Positions 26,574-34,930 of a DNA stretch of 64,000 bases are shown piece after piece. The stretch covers positions 62,001 through 126,000 of the forward strand of contig JAFEDT010000017.1 in assembly GCA_018241445.1 (NCBI GenBank), in the 5' to 3' direction. Numbering within the stretch: position 1 is the first letter of the stretch; every line of letters starts with the position of its first letter. The position numbers and the translations under genes are program-made. Under the pieces are notes generated by a model that made no database searches, was not told where the DNA came from, and saw only the letters and a program-made list of their open reading frames with translations. Source of the stretch: Pseudomonadota bacterium. Its GTDB lineage: Bacteria > Pseudomonadota > Gammaproteobacteria > Steroidobacterales > Steroidobacteraceae.

Positions 26574-26873
26574 ATGAAAACCGGGATTCTGGCCGCGCTC
26601 GCGTGCGGCTGTGCCGTCAGTGGCGCCGCGCTCGCCGACACCGTGGTCGTGGACCACCAGGTTGCGGTGCGCGAGTCCTCGCTCGACCGCCCGCACCGTG
26701 GAGCCACCATGGGACAGGTGGAGAAGCACTTCGGCGCACCTGTCAACCGCCACCCGACCGTGGGTGTCCCCCCGATCACCCGCTGGGACTACAGCGGCTT
26801 CGCAGTATTCTTCGAGAAGGACCGCGTGATCCACACCGTGGTGACCGACGGATCGGCCGCTCCGGCGAGCTGA
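26574..26873 (+). CDS. Small exported protein, BamE/SmpA-like size
   Basis: Product of 99 aa with a Sec signal peptide (KTGILAALACGCAVSGAALA, cleaved near residue 21). The mature part is only about 78 residues: VRESSLDRPHRGATMGQVEK, then HFGAPVNRHPTVGVPPITRWDYSG and a final beta-hairpin. The MGQVEKHFGAP...ITRWDY pattern resembles the short two-helix, three-strand SmpA/BamE-type fold, but it is not clear homology and the function is unknown. ATG 26574 is preferred over 26568 because of ribosome site spacing. Confidence 0.75.
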   Translation: MKTGILAALACGCAVSGAALADTVVVDHQVAVRESSLDRPHRGATMGQVEKHFGAPVNRHPTVGVPPITRWDYSGFAVFFEKDRVIHTVVTDGSAAPAS

Positions 26874-26979
26874 GGGGACGAGACCGGGAAATCCCCAGCT
26901 CCCCAAGCCTTAAGCGCTGAAACGTCATGTGGATGTGGTAGTCTCGCGCTTAACAGAATAATTCCCTTGGGGATAACGG

Positions 26980-27789
26980 GTGGATGAGTCTTTGCGGGCC
27001 CGGATCGAGGCCCTGGTACGTGCTGGATCGGTGCGGCGCAAGTCCGCGGTTGCGCAACTCGAGGCGGAGATCCGCCGCCGCGAGGAAGCCTTACGGCAGA
27101 CCTTCCGCCGCTATGTGTCCCCGCGGGTGGCTGACAAGATCCTGGCCGACGTACAGCTGCGCGACACCTTGCTCCAGGCCGCCGATACCCGCGCCCACGT
27201 TGTAGTGCTGTTTGCGGACCTGCGTGGCTTCACCAGCATTTCCGAGCAGCTCGAGCCCGCGGACGTGGTGCCGCTTCTCAATGAGTATTTTTCGCTGCTG
27301 ACTGAGATCACCTTCCGCCATGAAGGCACGGTCTTCCACATGGCAGGCGACTGCCTGATGCTCGGCTTCGGGGTGCCGCTGGAGCAGGCCGACTGCGCGC
27401 GCCGCGCCGTAGACGCCGCCACCGAGATGCTGGCGGGCTTCAGCGAGCTGGCGCGCTCCTGGAAGGAGCGCTACGGCATCGACGCCGGCCTCGGGATCGG
27501 CATCAACGAGGGCGATGTCGTGGCCGGCAACGTCGGCTCGCCCTCCTACATGAACTACACCATCATCGGTGACGCCGTGAATGTCGCCTCGCGCCTGTGT
27601 CAGCGCGCGCGTGCCGGCGAGATGCTGTTCTCCAGCACCCTGAAGCAGAGCCTCGACGCCCACGGGCTGGATGTCGGCGCGACCGCTCTGCCGCCGTTGC
27701 AGCTGCGCGGCCGTTCTCATCCCATCGACATCTACTGCGTTCCCCTGACGCAGCGCCAGCAGGTCGCCCCGGTCCAGGCCGTCGCCTGA
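26980..27789 (+). CDS. Class III adenylate/guanylate cyclase with atypical base-binding residue
   Basis: Soluble nucleotide cyclase of 269 aa. A short coiled coil (residues 22-42) is followed by the FRRYVSP linker and the catalytic domain. The metal aspartates are Asp80 (FADLRGFT) and Asp124 (AGDCLM). The substrate-specifying position is Thr194 (YTIIGDAVN), and the transition-state residues are Asn201 and Arg205. The position normally holding the adenine-binding Lys is His120 (FHMAGD). It starts with GTG. No sensor domain is present, so its activity and regulation are uncertain. It lies immediately upstream of mfd. Confidence 0.85.
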   Translation: MDESLRARIEALVRAGSVRRKSAVAQLEAEIRRREEALRQTFRRYVSPRVADKILADVQLRDTLLQAADTRAHVVVLFADLRGFTSISEQLEPADVVPLLNEYFSLLTEITFRHEGTVFHMAGDCLMLGFGVPLEQADCARRAVDAATEMLAGFSELARSWKERYGIDAGLGIGINEGDVVAGNVGSPSYMNYTIIGDAVNVASRLCQRARAGEMLFSSTLKQSLDAHGLDVGATALPPLQLRGRSHPIDIYCVPLTQRQQVAPVQAVA

Positions 27790-27883
27790 ACGCCGCCCGC
27801 GGGCCGCTACGCGATAAGCGCCGGCACTCGTGGCGCGCCTTCGGTAAGCTGCCGGCCCCCTAAGGGCCGCACCCTTCAAGGCG

Positions 27884-30800
27884 ATGTCGAGACTGCTCAA
27901 TCCCCCGGTTCCCGTCCCTGCGCACAGCCACCTGCGCTGGCACCAGCTCTACGGCAGTGCGCGCGCCCTCGCGCTCGCCGAGGCCGCGCTCGCCGACCAC
28001 AGGCTGTACGTCGTGGTGGTGGACGCCGCGCGCGAACTGGAGCAGCTCAGCGCCGAGCTGCGGTTCTTCGCCGGCCCGCACCTGCCGCTGCTGCGCCTGC
28101 CGGACTGGGAGGTGCTGCCCTACGACCTCTTCTCCCCGCACCCGGACATCATCTCCGAACGGCTGCAGGCCCTGTACGACCTGCCGCACGCGCAACACGG
28201 CTGTCTGATCGTCACGGCCGATACCCTGCTGCAGCGCCTGCCGCCGCGTGGCTACGTGGCTGGCCGCGCCTTCGACCTGCGCAAGGGACAGTCGCTGGCG
28301 CTCGCGCCCTTCCGCAACCGGCTCATCGAGGCAGGCTACGCCAGCGTCTCGCAGGTGGCCGGTCCGGGCGAGTTCGCGGTGCGTGGCTCATTGCTGGACG
28401 TGTACCCGATGGGGGCGGCCGGGCCACTGCGCATCGACCTGTTCGACGAGGAGATCGAGGCCATCCGGCGCTTCGACCCCGAGACCCAGCGCTCGCTCGA
28501 CACGCTCGAGCACCTGCGGCTGCTGCCGGCGCGCGAGGTGCCGCTGGACGCGCAGGCGGTGCGGGACTTCCGCGGCCGCTACCGCACGCGTTTCGAGGGC
28601 GACCCGACGCGCAGCGCCATCTACCGCGGTGTGAGTGAGGGCACGGCGCCGGCGGGCGTGGAGTTCTACCAGCCGCTGTTCTTCGACAGCACCGCGACCC
28701 TGGTCGACTACCTGCCGCCACACGCCGTGCTGGTGCAGGATGCGGGCCTGCCGCGCGCGCTGCAGCGCGCCTGGAGCGACGTGCAGTCGCGCTACGAGGA
28801 GCGGCGCCACGACATCGAGCGGCCGATCCTCGCCCCGGTGGAACTGTTCCTCGATCCGCCGGCGCTGCAGCTGCTGCTCACGCCTTTCAGCTCCATCACC
28901 CTGGACGCCTTCAAGGCCGACACCGAGCTCACGCCGGCGGCCCGCGTCGTGCACAACTTCCCGACTGCCGCGCCGCGCGAGCTGCGCGTCGACGTGCGTG
29001 CCGCCGAACCCTTCGCGCCGCTAAACACTTTCCTCGGCGAGTTCGCCGGGCGGGTACTGCTGGCGGCAGACTCGCCCGGGCGGCGCGAGATGCTGCAGGA
29101 GATGCTGCGCACGCACGGCCACGAGCTGGCGGTGGTTGCCGACTGGGAGGCCTTCGCGGGCGGCACCTCTCGCCTCGCCGTTACGGTGGCGCCGGACCTG
29201 CAGGGGCTGACGCTGACGCAGCCACATATCGCGGTGATCGCCGAGGCGCAGCTGTTCGGCGCGCGCGCGCGCCAGGAACGCCGCCGCAAGCGCAGCGCTG
29301 ACCCCCAGGCGATCCTGCGCGACCTGCAGGACCTCAACCCCGGGGCCCCCGTGGTGCACGAGCTCTATGGCGTGGGGCGCTACCAGGGACTGCAGCCGAT
29401 GGAGATCGGCGGCACGCCCGGGGAGTTCCTGGTACTGGAGTACCGGGACGGCGACCGCATCTACGTGCCGGTGCACGCCCTGCACCTGGTCAGCCGCTAC
29501 ACCGGCGCCGACGGCGAGAATGCGCCGCTGCACAAGCTGGGGACGGATCAGTGGGCACGCGCACGCCGCCGCGCCGCCGAGCAGATCCGCGACGTGGCGG
29601 CGGAGCTGCTGGACCTGTATGCACGCCGCAAGGCGCAGCCGGGGCTGGCGCTGACCTGCCGGGAGGCGGATTACCAGGCCTTCGCCAGCGGGTTTCCTTT
29701 CGAGGAGACGGCGGACCAGGCGCAGGCCATCACCCAGGTGCTCACCGACATGGGCAGCGAGCGCCCCATGGACCGCATCGTCTGCGGCGACGTCGGCTTC
29801 GGCAAGACCGAAGTGGCGATGCGTGCCGCCTTTGTCGCCGCACAGGCGGGCAAGCAGGTCGCGGTGCTGGCCCCAACCACGCTGCTGGTGCAGCAGCACC
29901 TCGCCAACTTCCGCGATCGCTTCGCCGACTGGCCGCTGCGCGTTGAAGGCCTGTCGCGCTTCGGCAACGCCAGGGAAACCCGCGCGGTGCTGGAGGGCCT
30001 TGAGTCCGGCAAGGTCGACATCGTCATCGCCACCCACCGCCTGCTGCACGCCCACGCGCGCTTCAAGGACCTGGGACTTTTGATCGTCGACGAGGAACAC
30101 CGTTTCGGCGTGCGCGACAAGCAGCGTCTGCAGGCGCTGCGCGCCAACGTGCACGTACTGACACTGACTGCCACGCCGATCCCGCGCACCCTCAACATGG
30201 CACTGGGAGGCGTGCGCGACCTGTCGCTGATCACCACCGCGCCGGCGGCGCGCCTGGCCATCAAGACTTTCCTGATGGAGTGGCACGCACCGACGCTGCG
30301 CGAGGCCGCGCTGCGTGAACTGCGCCGCGGCGGCCAAGTCTACTTCGTCCACAACGAAGTGCGCACCATCGACAAGGTCGCCGCCGACCTGCAGGCAATC
30401 GTGCCGGAGGCCAATGTGCGTATCGGACACGGCCAGATGCGCGAGCGGGAGCTGGAACAGCTGATGGTGGATTTCTACCATCGCCGCTTCAACGTGCTGG
30501 TTTGCACCACGATCATCGAGAGCGGCATCGACGTGCCGACCGCCAACACCATCATGATCAACCGCGCCGACCACATGGGGCTGGCGCAGCTGCACCAGCT
30601 GCGTGGGCGCGTCGGCCGCTCGCACCACCGCGCCTATGCCTACCTGATCGCCCCGCCGCGCCAGGCGCTGTCGCAGGACGCCGCCAAGCGCCTGGAAGCC
30701 ATCGAATCCATGGAGGAGCTGGGCGCCGGGTTCGTGCTCGCCACCCACGACCTGGAGATCCGCGGCGCCGGCGAGCTGCTGGGCGAACAGCAAAGCGGCC

Positions 30801-31369
30801 AGATGACCGAGATCGGGCTGGCGCTGTACCTGGACATGCTGGAGCAGGCGGTGAAGGCGTTGCGCGAAGGCCGCGAGCCCGCACTGGACCAGCCGCTGTC
30901 CGCCGCCACCGAGGTGGAGCTGCGCCTGCCGGCCTTCCTTCCGGACAGCTACGTGGCCGACGTACACGTACGACTGTCGCTCTACAAGCGCATCGCCGCC
31001 GCCGCGACCGGCGCGCTGGATGAGCTGATGGCGGAGCTGCACGACCGCTTCGGTCCACTGCCGCCGGTAGCCCAGAACCTGTTGCGCATCGCACGGCTGA
31101 AGCAGACGGCGCGCGCTATGGGTGTCCGGCGCCTGGACCTGGGGCCGCAGGGCGGCACCGTGACCTTCGAGGAGCGGTCGCGCATCGAGCCGGCCACCGT
31201 GGTGCGCCTGATCCGGCAGGCGCCGCGTGAATACCGGCTGGAGGGGCCGCTCAAGCTGCGGGTGTCGCGGGCGCTGCCCGCGGAGAATGAGCGCTTCGAG
31301 TTCGCGGCGCGCTTGCTGCAGCGCCTGGATACGCCAGGCACGGTGCCCGCGGCACCGGGCGGGAATTAG
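27884..31369 (+). CDS. mfd: Transcription-repair coupling factor Mfd
   Basis: Removes stalled RNA polymerase and recruits UvrA, 1161 aa. It has a UvrB-like N-terminal module, an RNA polymerase-interaction domain near residues 510-540, and a RecG-like translocase with Walker A CGDVGFGKTE (about residue 634), VDEEHRFG (about 735) and VCTTIIESGIDVPTAN. The C-terminal TRCF domain starts near 1015. The length matches E. coli Mfd (1148). Confidence 0.97.
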   Translation: MSRLLNPPVPVPAHSHLRWHQLYGSARALALAEAALADHRLYVVVVDAARELEQLSAELRFFAGPHLPLLRLPDWEVLPYDLFSPHPDIISERLQALYDLPHAQHGCLIVTADTLLQRLPPRGYVAGRAFDLRKGQSLALAPFRNRLIEAGYASVSQVAGPGEFAVRGSLLDVYPMGAAGPLRIDLFDEEIEAIRRFDPETQRSLDTLEHLRLLPAREVPLDAQAVRDFRGRYRTRFEGDPTRSAIYRGVSEGTAPAGVEFYQPLFFDSTATLVDYLPPHAVLVQDAGLPRALQRAWSDVQSRYEERRHDIERPILAPVELFLDPPALQLLLTPFSSITLDAFKADTELTPAARVVHNFPTAAPRELRVDVRAAEPFAPLNTFLGEFAGRVLLAADSPGRREMLQEMLRTHGHELAVVADWEAFAGGTSRLAVTVAPDLQGLTLTQPHIAVIAEAQLFGARARQERRRKRSADPQAILRDLQDLNPGAPVVHELYGVGRYQGLQPMEIGGTPGEFLVLEYRDGDRIYVPVHALHLVSRYTGADGENAPLHKLGTDQWARARRRAAEQIRDVAAELLDLYARRKAQPGLALTCREADYQAFASGFPFEETADQAQAITQVLTDMGSERPMDRIVCGDVGFGKTEVAMRAAFVAAQAGKQVAVLAPTTLLVQQHLANFRDRFADWPLRVEGLSRFGNARETRAVLEGLESGKVDIVIATHRLLHAHARFKDLGLLIVDEEHRFGVRDKQRLQALRANVHVLTLTATPIPRTLNMALGGVRDLSLITTAPAARLAIKTFLMEWHAPTLREAALRELRRGGQVYFVHNEVRTIDKVAADLQAIVPEANVRIGHGQMRERELEQLMVDFYHRRFNVLVCTTIIESGIDVPTANTIMINRADHMGLAQLHQLRGRVGRSHHRAYAYLIAPPRQALSQDAAKRLEAIESMEELGAGFVLATHDLEIRGAGELLGEQQSGQMTEIGLALYLDMLEQAVKALREGREPALDQPLSAATEVELRLPAFLPDSYVADVHVRLSLYKRIAAAATGALDELMAELHDRFGPLPPVAQNLLRIARLKQTARAMGVRRLDLGPQGGTVTFEERSRIEPATVVRLIRQAPREYRLEGPLKLRVSRALPAENERFEFAARLLQRLDTPGTVPAAPGGN

Positions 31370-31382
31370 CTAGAATGAGCCC

Positions 31383-32090
31383 ATGAACCAGCCGCTGCCA
31401 CAATGGCCGCACCGCGTCGGCGTGATGCAAGCGATCACCCTGCCCGCGCTGCTGGCGACATTCGTCCTGGGTCTGTCGAGCCTGGTCGGCAGTGCCTCGG
31501 CGCAGGAGGCCGCTGCGGCAGCGGCGGCCCCGCCAGCCACACCGGCACCCTCCGCCAGCATCTACAACATCGAGATCGTGATTTTCCGCAACAACGGCGC
31601 GCAGGGAGGCGGCGAGAACTGGAGCGTCCAGGCGGGCCGCAGTATCGCCGGCGACGAATCCGCGAGCGGCGGTTCGCAGGTCGGGCGCTTCGTCGCCTCG
31701 TTGCCGCAATCGGCGTGGCAGCTCACCGAACTCGAGGGCCGCCTGCGCGCCAGCGGCGCCTACACGCCGGTGGCGCACGCGGCCTGGTCGCAGACCGCCA
31801 GCGCCTGGGGCACCCGCGCCGGCTTCCCCATCGACCGCCTCGGCATCGACGTGCCCGGCCTCAGAGGTACCGTGCTGCTGGAACGCGGCCAGTTCCTGCA
31901 CCTGGGTATGACCCTCAACTACACCATGGATTCCCCGCCTGCGGGCCTGGGGGCCGCCCCGGGCACCACCTTCACTCTCAACCAGAGCCGGCGTGTGCGC
32001 TTCTACGAGCGTAACTACTTCGACCACCCCGCTTTCGGCGTGATTGCCCTGGTCACCCCCGTGCAGGCGGCGCGCGCTGCGGGTCGCTGA
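31383..32090 (+). CDS. csiV: CsiV family peptidoglycan-binding protein
   Basis: Exported protein of 235 aa with an N-terminal signal segment (LPALLATFVLGLSSLVGSASAQ). The family core starts at SIYNIEIVIFRNN (about residue 59) and ends with LNQSRRVRFYERNYFDHPAFGVIALVTP. CsiV proteins in other gammaproteobacteria bind peptidoglycan and help cells respond to D-amino acids; position directly after mfd is typical. Its 3' end overlaps the convergent MFS gene by 38 bp. Confidence 0.85.
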   Translation: MNQPLPQWPHRVGVMQAITLPALLATFVLGLSSLVGSASAQEAAAAAAAPPATPAPSASIYNIEIVIFRNNGAQGGGENWSVQAGRSIAGDESASGGSQVGRFVASLPQSAWQLTELEGRLRASGAYTPVAHAAWSQTASAWGTRAGFPIDRLGIDVPGLRGTVLLERGQFLHLGMTLNYTMDSPPAGLGAAPGTTFTLNQSRRVRFYERNYFDHPAFGVIALVTPVQAARAAGR

Positions 32091-33324
32091 GGGGTCCGCC
32101 GCCGCTGCGCGGCAGCCCACGGGCCGCCAGCAGCGCGATCAGCGCAGCCGGCAACAACACCACCGGTGTCAGCTGCCAGCCGCCTGCCCGCTCGGCCACC
32201 GCCGCGGCCAGCGGCGGTCCCAGCAGCTGCCCGATGTTTGATCCCTGCACGACCAGTCCCATCACCGTGCCGGCGGCGCCGGCACCGCGTGCGGCGGCCG
32301 GCACGCTCGCGAACACCGACGCCGGCAACAGCCCGCCGCACAACGAAAACGCCAGCAGCAACAGGTAACGGGCGAACGGTCCCACGGCCGGCAGGTAGAT
32401 GCCCAGCGCCGCCACCGCCATCACCAGCGACCCCGCGCCGATCAGCCCGGCCGGACGGAAGTGACGCGTCATCAGTACGCCGGCGAGCAGATTGCCTGCC
32501 GCGTTGGCCAACGCCACCCCGGCGGTCAGGTTGCCGGCCTGCTGAATGCTGATGCCCTGCTGATGCAGCAGCGTAGGCAGGAAGCCGAGTACCGCCAGGT
32601 ACTGCAGCGTGTACATGCAGAAGATCAACGCCAGGCGCAGCGCGGCGGCGCGGTCCCAGCGGACGTCCTGACGCTGCGCCACCGCCTGCCGTGCCGGCGC
32701 GGCCGCGGCGCGCGTGGCCACCAGGCACGCCGCCAGCAGTGCGGCGAGCAGGGCGCAGACGCGCCACAGATAACGCCAGCCCCCGGCGTGCAGCAACAGC
32801 GGTGCTCCCACGAGGGCGACGCCTAAGCCGGTGGGCATGTAGATGCCCCACAGCGCGCTGACGAAACGACGATCGGACGGCGCCGCCGCACGCCCGAGCA
32901 CCGTGGGGATCGCGACGACGGCGAGCAGGAAGCCCAGGCCCTCCACCGCGCGGCTCGCCAGCAGCAGCGCAGCGCCCTGCGCCATCGCACCCACATAACT
33001 GGCGGCCGCCATGCAGATGAGGCCCACGACCGCCACCCGGCGTGCGCCGAGGCGGTCGGTGACACGCCCGGCAAAGAATCCGGCGAGGGCGCCCACGGCG
33101 CTCAGGAGCGACAGGACCCAGGCTGCCTGTACGATACTGAGATGCAGCTCATCCAGCAGTGACGGCAGCGCCGGCGGCACCTTGCCCGCGTGCAGGGCCG
33201 CACCCACACCGCAGCCGAGCAGCAGCGCGATCTCCTGCCAGCGAGTGGGTGGATCGGCCCGCACCAGCGGCGCAGCCTCGCCGGCTGGTGCAGGGTCAGC
33301 CCCGCTTGCGTGTTTCAGGTTCAT
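32053..33324 (-). CDS. MFS transporter
   Basis: Major facilitator superfamily protein of 423 aa with 12 predicted helices. The MFS motif GRVTDRLGARRV is between helices 2 and 3 (residues about 86-97), and the second half begins after ARQAVAQRQDVRWDRA. It resembles CynX/NimT-like small-molecule transporters, but no substrate can be given. The ATG overlaps the RES toxin stop by 4 bp (ATGA), which makes it the third gene of an Xre-RES-MFS unit. Confidence 0.85.
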   Translation of the reverse strand: MNLKHASGADPAPAGEAAPLVRADPPTRWQEIALLLGCGVGAALHAGKVPPALPSLLDELHLSIVQAAWVLSLLSAVGALAGFFAGRVTDRLGARRVAVVGLICMAAASYVGAMAQGAALLLASRAVEGLGFLLAVVAIPTVLGRAAAPSDRRFVSALWGIYMPTGLGVALVGAPLLLHAGGWRYLWRVCALLAALLAACLVATRAAAAPARQAVAQRQDVRWDRAAALRLALIFCMYTLQYLAVLGFLPTLLHQQGISIQQAGNLTAGVALANAAGNLLAGVLMTRHFRPAGLIGAGSLVMAVAALGIYLPAVGPFARYLLLLAFSLCGGLLPASVFASVPAAARGAGAAGTVMGLVVQGSNIGQLLGPPLAAAVAERAGGWQLTPVVLLPAALIALLAARGLPRSGGGPLSDPQRAPPARG

Positions 33325-34049
33325 CCGGCCGCGGCCCCGAGCTGGCCGGCCGTGAACTCCCAGGTCTGCCCTCCCCGTGCACTGCTGACGCAGCGCACCC
33401 GCGCGCGCGCTGCCGCCAGGAACCAGGTCTGCAGTGCCGCCGGGCGATTGCGGCCGAAGACGCGCGCCACCAGCGCGGCGGCGCAGGCGGCGCGCAGCGG
33501 ATCACGCACCGATTCGTAGCGGATCAGCTCTATCGAGGCACCCCGTGCAGCAGCGGCCAGCGCCTGCGTCGCGGTGTAGTCGGTGCGCGAAGTCCAGCGC
33601 TCCCGATCACGCACCAGGGGCGGCGCCGTCAGGTCCAGGGCCACGTCCGTCTGCACCAGCACCCGGAACGCGGTGTGCGGCACCGGCTTCAGGTCCGGCG
33701 TTGCCGGGGAATCGAGCAGAAAGCGCAGCCGCCAATAGCTCTTTTCCGCCAACGCCGTGCGCAGCGCTTCAGCGCCGTACCAGACACCGGACTCGAAAGG
33801 CTCGCGAAACCGCGAGCCGCCGGGCGGGCGATACCGAAACGGAGTTGCCAGCAGGTAATGCAGGCCGGCGACCGAGGCTGGCAGTGGCGGCTTGCTGTCC
33901 TCCAGGATCTGTTCCAGGGCCAGTTGCTGCTCCAGCGTGTCGGTGAGACGCAGGGTGGAGGCCGTGTGCTGCGTCTCCACGACCCGCCACAGCGCGCCGC
34001 CGTAGCGCTGCGCCTCAGATGCGAGCGCGCGCGGCGTCCAGGTAGTCAA
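33321..34049 (-). CDS. RES-domain toxin
   Basis: RES-family protein of about 242 aa. The domain runs from GALWRVVET (residue about 18) onward, with the conserved Arg/Tyr/Glu pattern in SRFREPFESGVWYGAEALRTALAEKSYWR (about 78-106). RES toxins of Xre-RES modules degrade or ADP-ribosylate using NAD+ (family knowledge). The start is a TTG at 34049, overlapping the antitoxin gene by 35 bp. It pairs with the Xre/MbcA-type antitoxin just upstream. Confidence 0.85.
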   Translation of the reverse strand: MTTWTPRALASEAQRYGGALWRVVETQHTASTLRLTDTLEQQLALEQILEDSKPPLPASVAGLHYLLATPFRYRPPGGSRFREPFESGVWYGAEALRTALAEKSYWRLRFLLDSPATPDLKPVPHTAFRVLVQTDVALDLTAPPLVRDRERWTSRTDYTATQALAAAARGASIELIRYESVRDPLRAACAAALVARVFGRNRPAALQTWFLAAARARVRCVSSARGGQTWEFTAGQLGAAAG

Positions 34050-34398
34050 CCGTGCGCACCAGCCCGGCCGGCTCGCGAATCAGGGCCAGGGGCACTCCCC
34101 CGAGGGCGGTATTCTCGCTTCGCAGCCAGGCGCGTGCCGCCGCATCGTCGGAGCCGACGATCGCATCCAGCGAGCGGAACAAGCGTACGAACAGTGCCGC
34201 GAGCTGCCAGGGCTTGGAACCCGGGTCCAATGCCTTGTGCGCATGGGCAAGCCGCGAGAGCGTGGCGCCGCTTACGCCGATGATGTCGGCCAGGTCCCCC
34301 TGCGCCACTTCCAGAAGGCGCGCCGCGCGCACCGTGGCGCGCGCGAGAATGGCCCCGGAATCGGGCCTGGGCAGCCTGGCGGTGGTCTTGACGTTCAT
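34015..34398 (-). CDS. MbcA/ParS/Xre-type antitoxin
   Basis: Antitoxin of the RES toxin, about 127 aa. The N-terminal Xre-like helix-turn-helix (LLEVAQGDLADIIGVSGATLSRL) is followed by the MbcA/ParS toxin-binding domain (FVRLFRSLDAIVGSDDAAARAWL; LGGVPLALIREPAGLVRTVDYLDAAR). ATG 34398 is preferred; an in-frame TTG lies at 34410 inside the -10 region. Such antitoxins usually repress their own operon; direct repeats in the promoter agree. Confidence 0.9.
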   Translation of the reverse strand: MNVKTTARLPRPDSGAILARATVRAARLLEVAQGDLADIIGVSGATLSRLAHAHKALDPGSKPWQLAALFVRLFRSLDAIVGSDDAAARAWLRSENTALGGVPLALIREPAGLVRTVDYLDAARARI

Positions 34399-34409
34399 TT
34401 TCCACTGCA

Positions 34410-34438
34410 AGAATACTCGTATTTATTTTCTATTGCAA
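34410..34438 (-). promoter_or_regulatory. Promoter of the Xre-RES-MFS operon with direct-repeat operator
   Basis: On the minus strand TTGCAA (34433-34438) and TATTCT (34410-34415) are 17 bp apart. Two partially conserved 20-bp direct repeats of the type TTGCAnTnGAAAATnAA start at 34438 and 34410, with 14 of 20 positions identical. They are candidate autoregulation sites. Confidence 0.65.
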
Positions 34439-34930
34439 TTCCACGCCAGATTGCGCCTCGAGCTCCGCCAGGCCCTGCCCTGCTGAGAGAGCCACAGCCT
34501 GGGACGAAGGTTGTCGCGGCCAGGGAGTGCTCCCCGCGGAGGGGGTCGAACCCGGAAACCAACACTCACGTCACGGTTTTGCCGGCGTCTTCAAAACAAC
34601 ATCGGGCATAAACCAGGTCCGACCGCGCCGTTCGCGTGCAGCAGCCACCGCCATTGCGTGCCAGTGCGCGCCGCGAATGGCGCGCTGAACTGCGCGCTGC
34701 GCACTGCAGGCATGGCGCTCGAACCGTCGGCATCCTGCGACGTTTGCTGCTGTTTCTATGGGCGAGCCGTCGGTGTTCGGCGACGCGGCCGCGCTGCTTC
34801 GTCTGTGTTCACCGACATTTGCGAAAAAAAGTTCGCGCGCGAGTTTCGCGACCGCCATTTTGTGATCGCTTCCCCATTACCATGCGCGGCGAAAGGTATC
34901 TTGGCGCTGTCGTCGCAAGTGGGGTCGCAC
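34439..34930. other. Intergenic region with no credible gene
   Basis: About 490 bp separate the antitoxin and the WGGGH lipoprotein gene. Open frames here have no recognisable features. A GTCGAACCC T-loop-like string at 34545-34553 has no tRNA context. The A-rich GCGAAAAAAAGTTCGC hairpin near 34818-34833 may belong to the promoter or leader of the gene at 34931. The composition is less GC-rich than the neighbouring housekeeping DNA. Confidence 0.4.

Noticed and set aside
29021-31042. A 673-residue open frame opposite mfd
   Set aside because: It is the complement of the conserved Mfd translocase and shows only low-complexity composition.
31383-32090. A shared or frameshifted gene at the csiV/MFS end overlap
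   Set aside because: Both proteins have plausible full-length C-termini; a 38-bp convergent overlap is acceptable.
34543-34556. A tRNA T-loop-like string (GTCGAACCC; reverse GGGTTCGAC)
   Set aside because: No matching acceptor, anticodon or D arm could be placed on either side, and no CCA. It may be a remnant of a tRNA end but cannot be supported.
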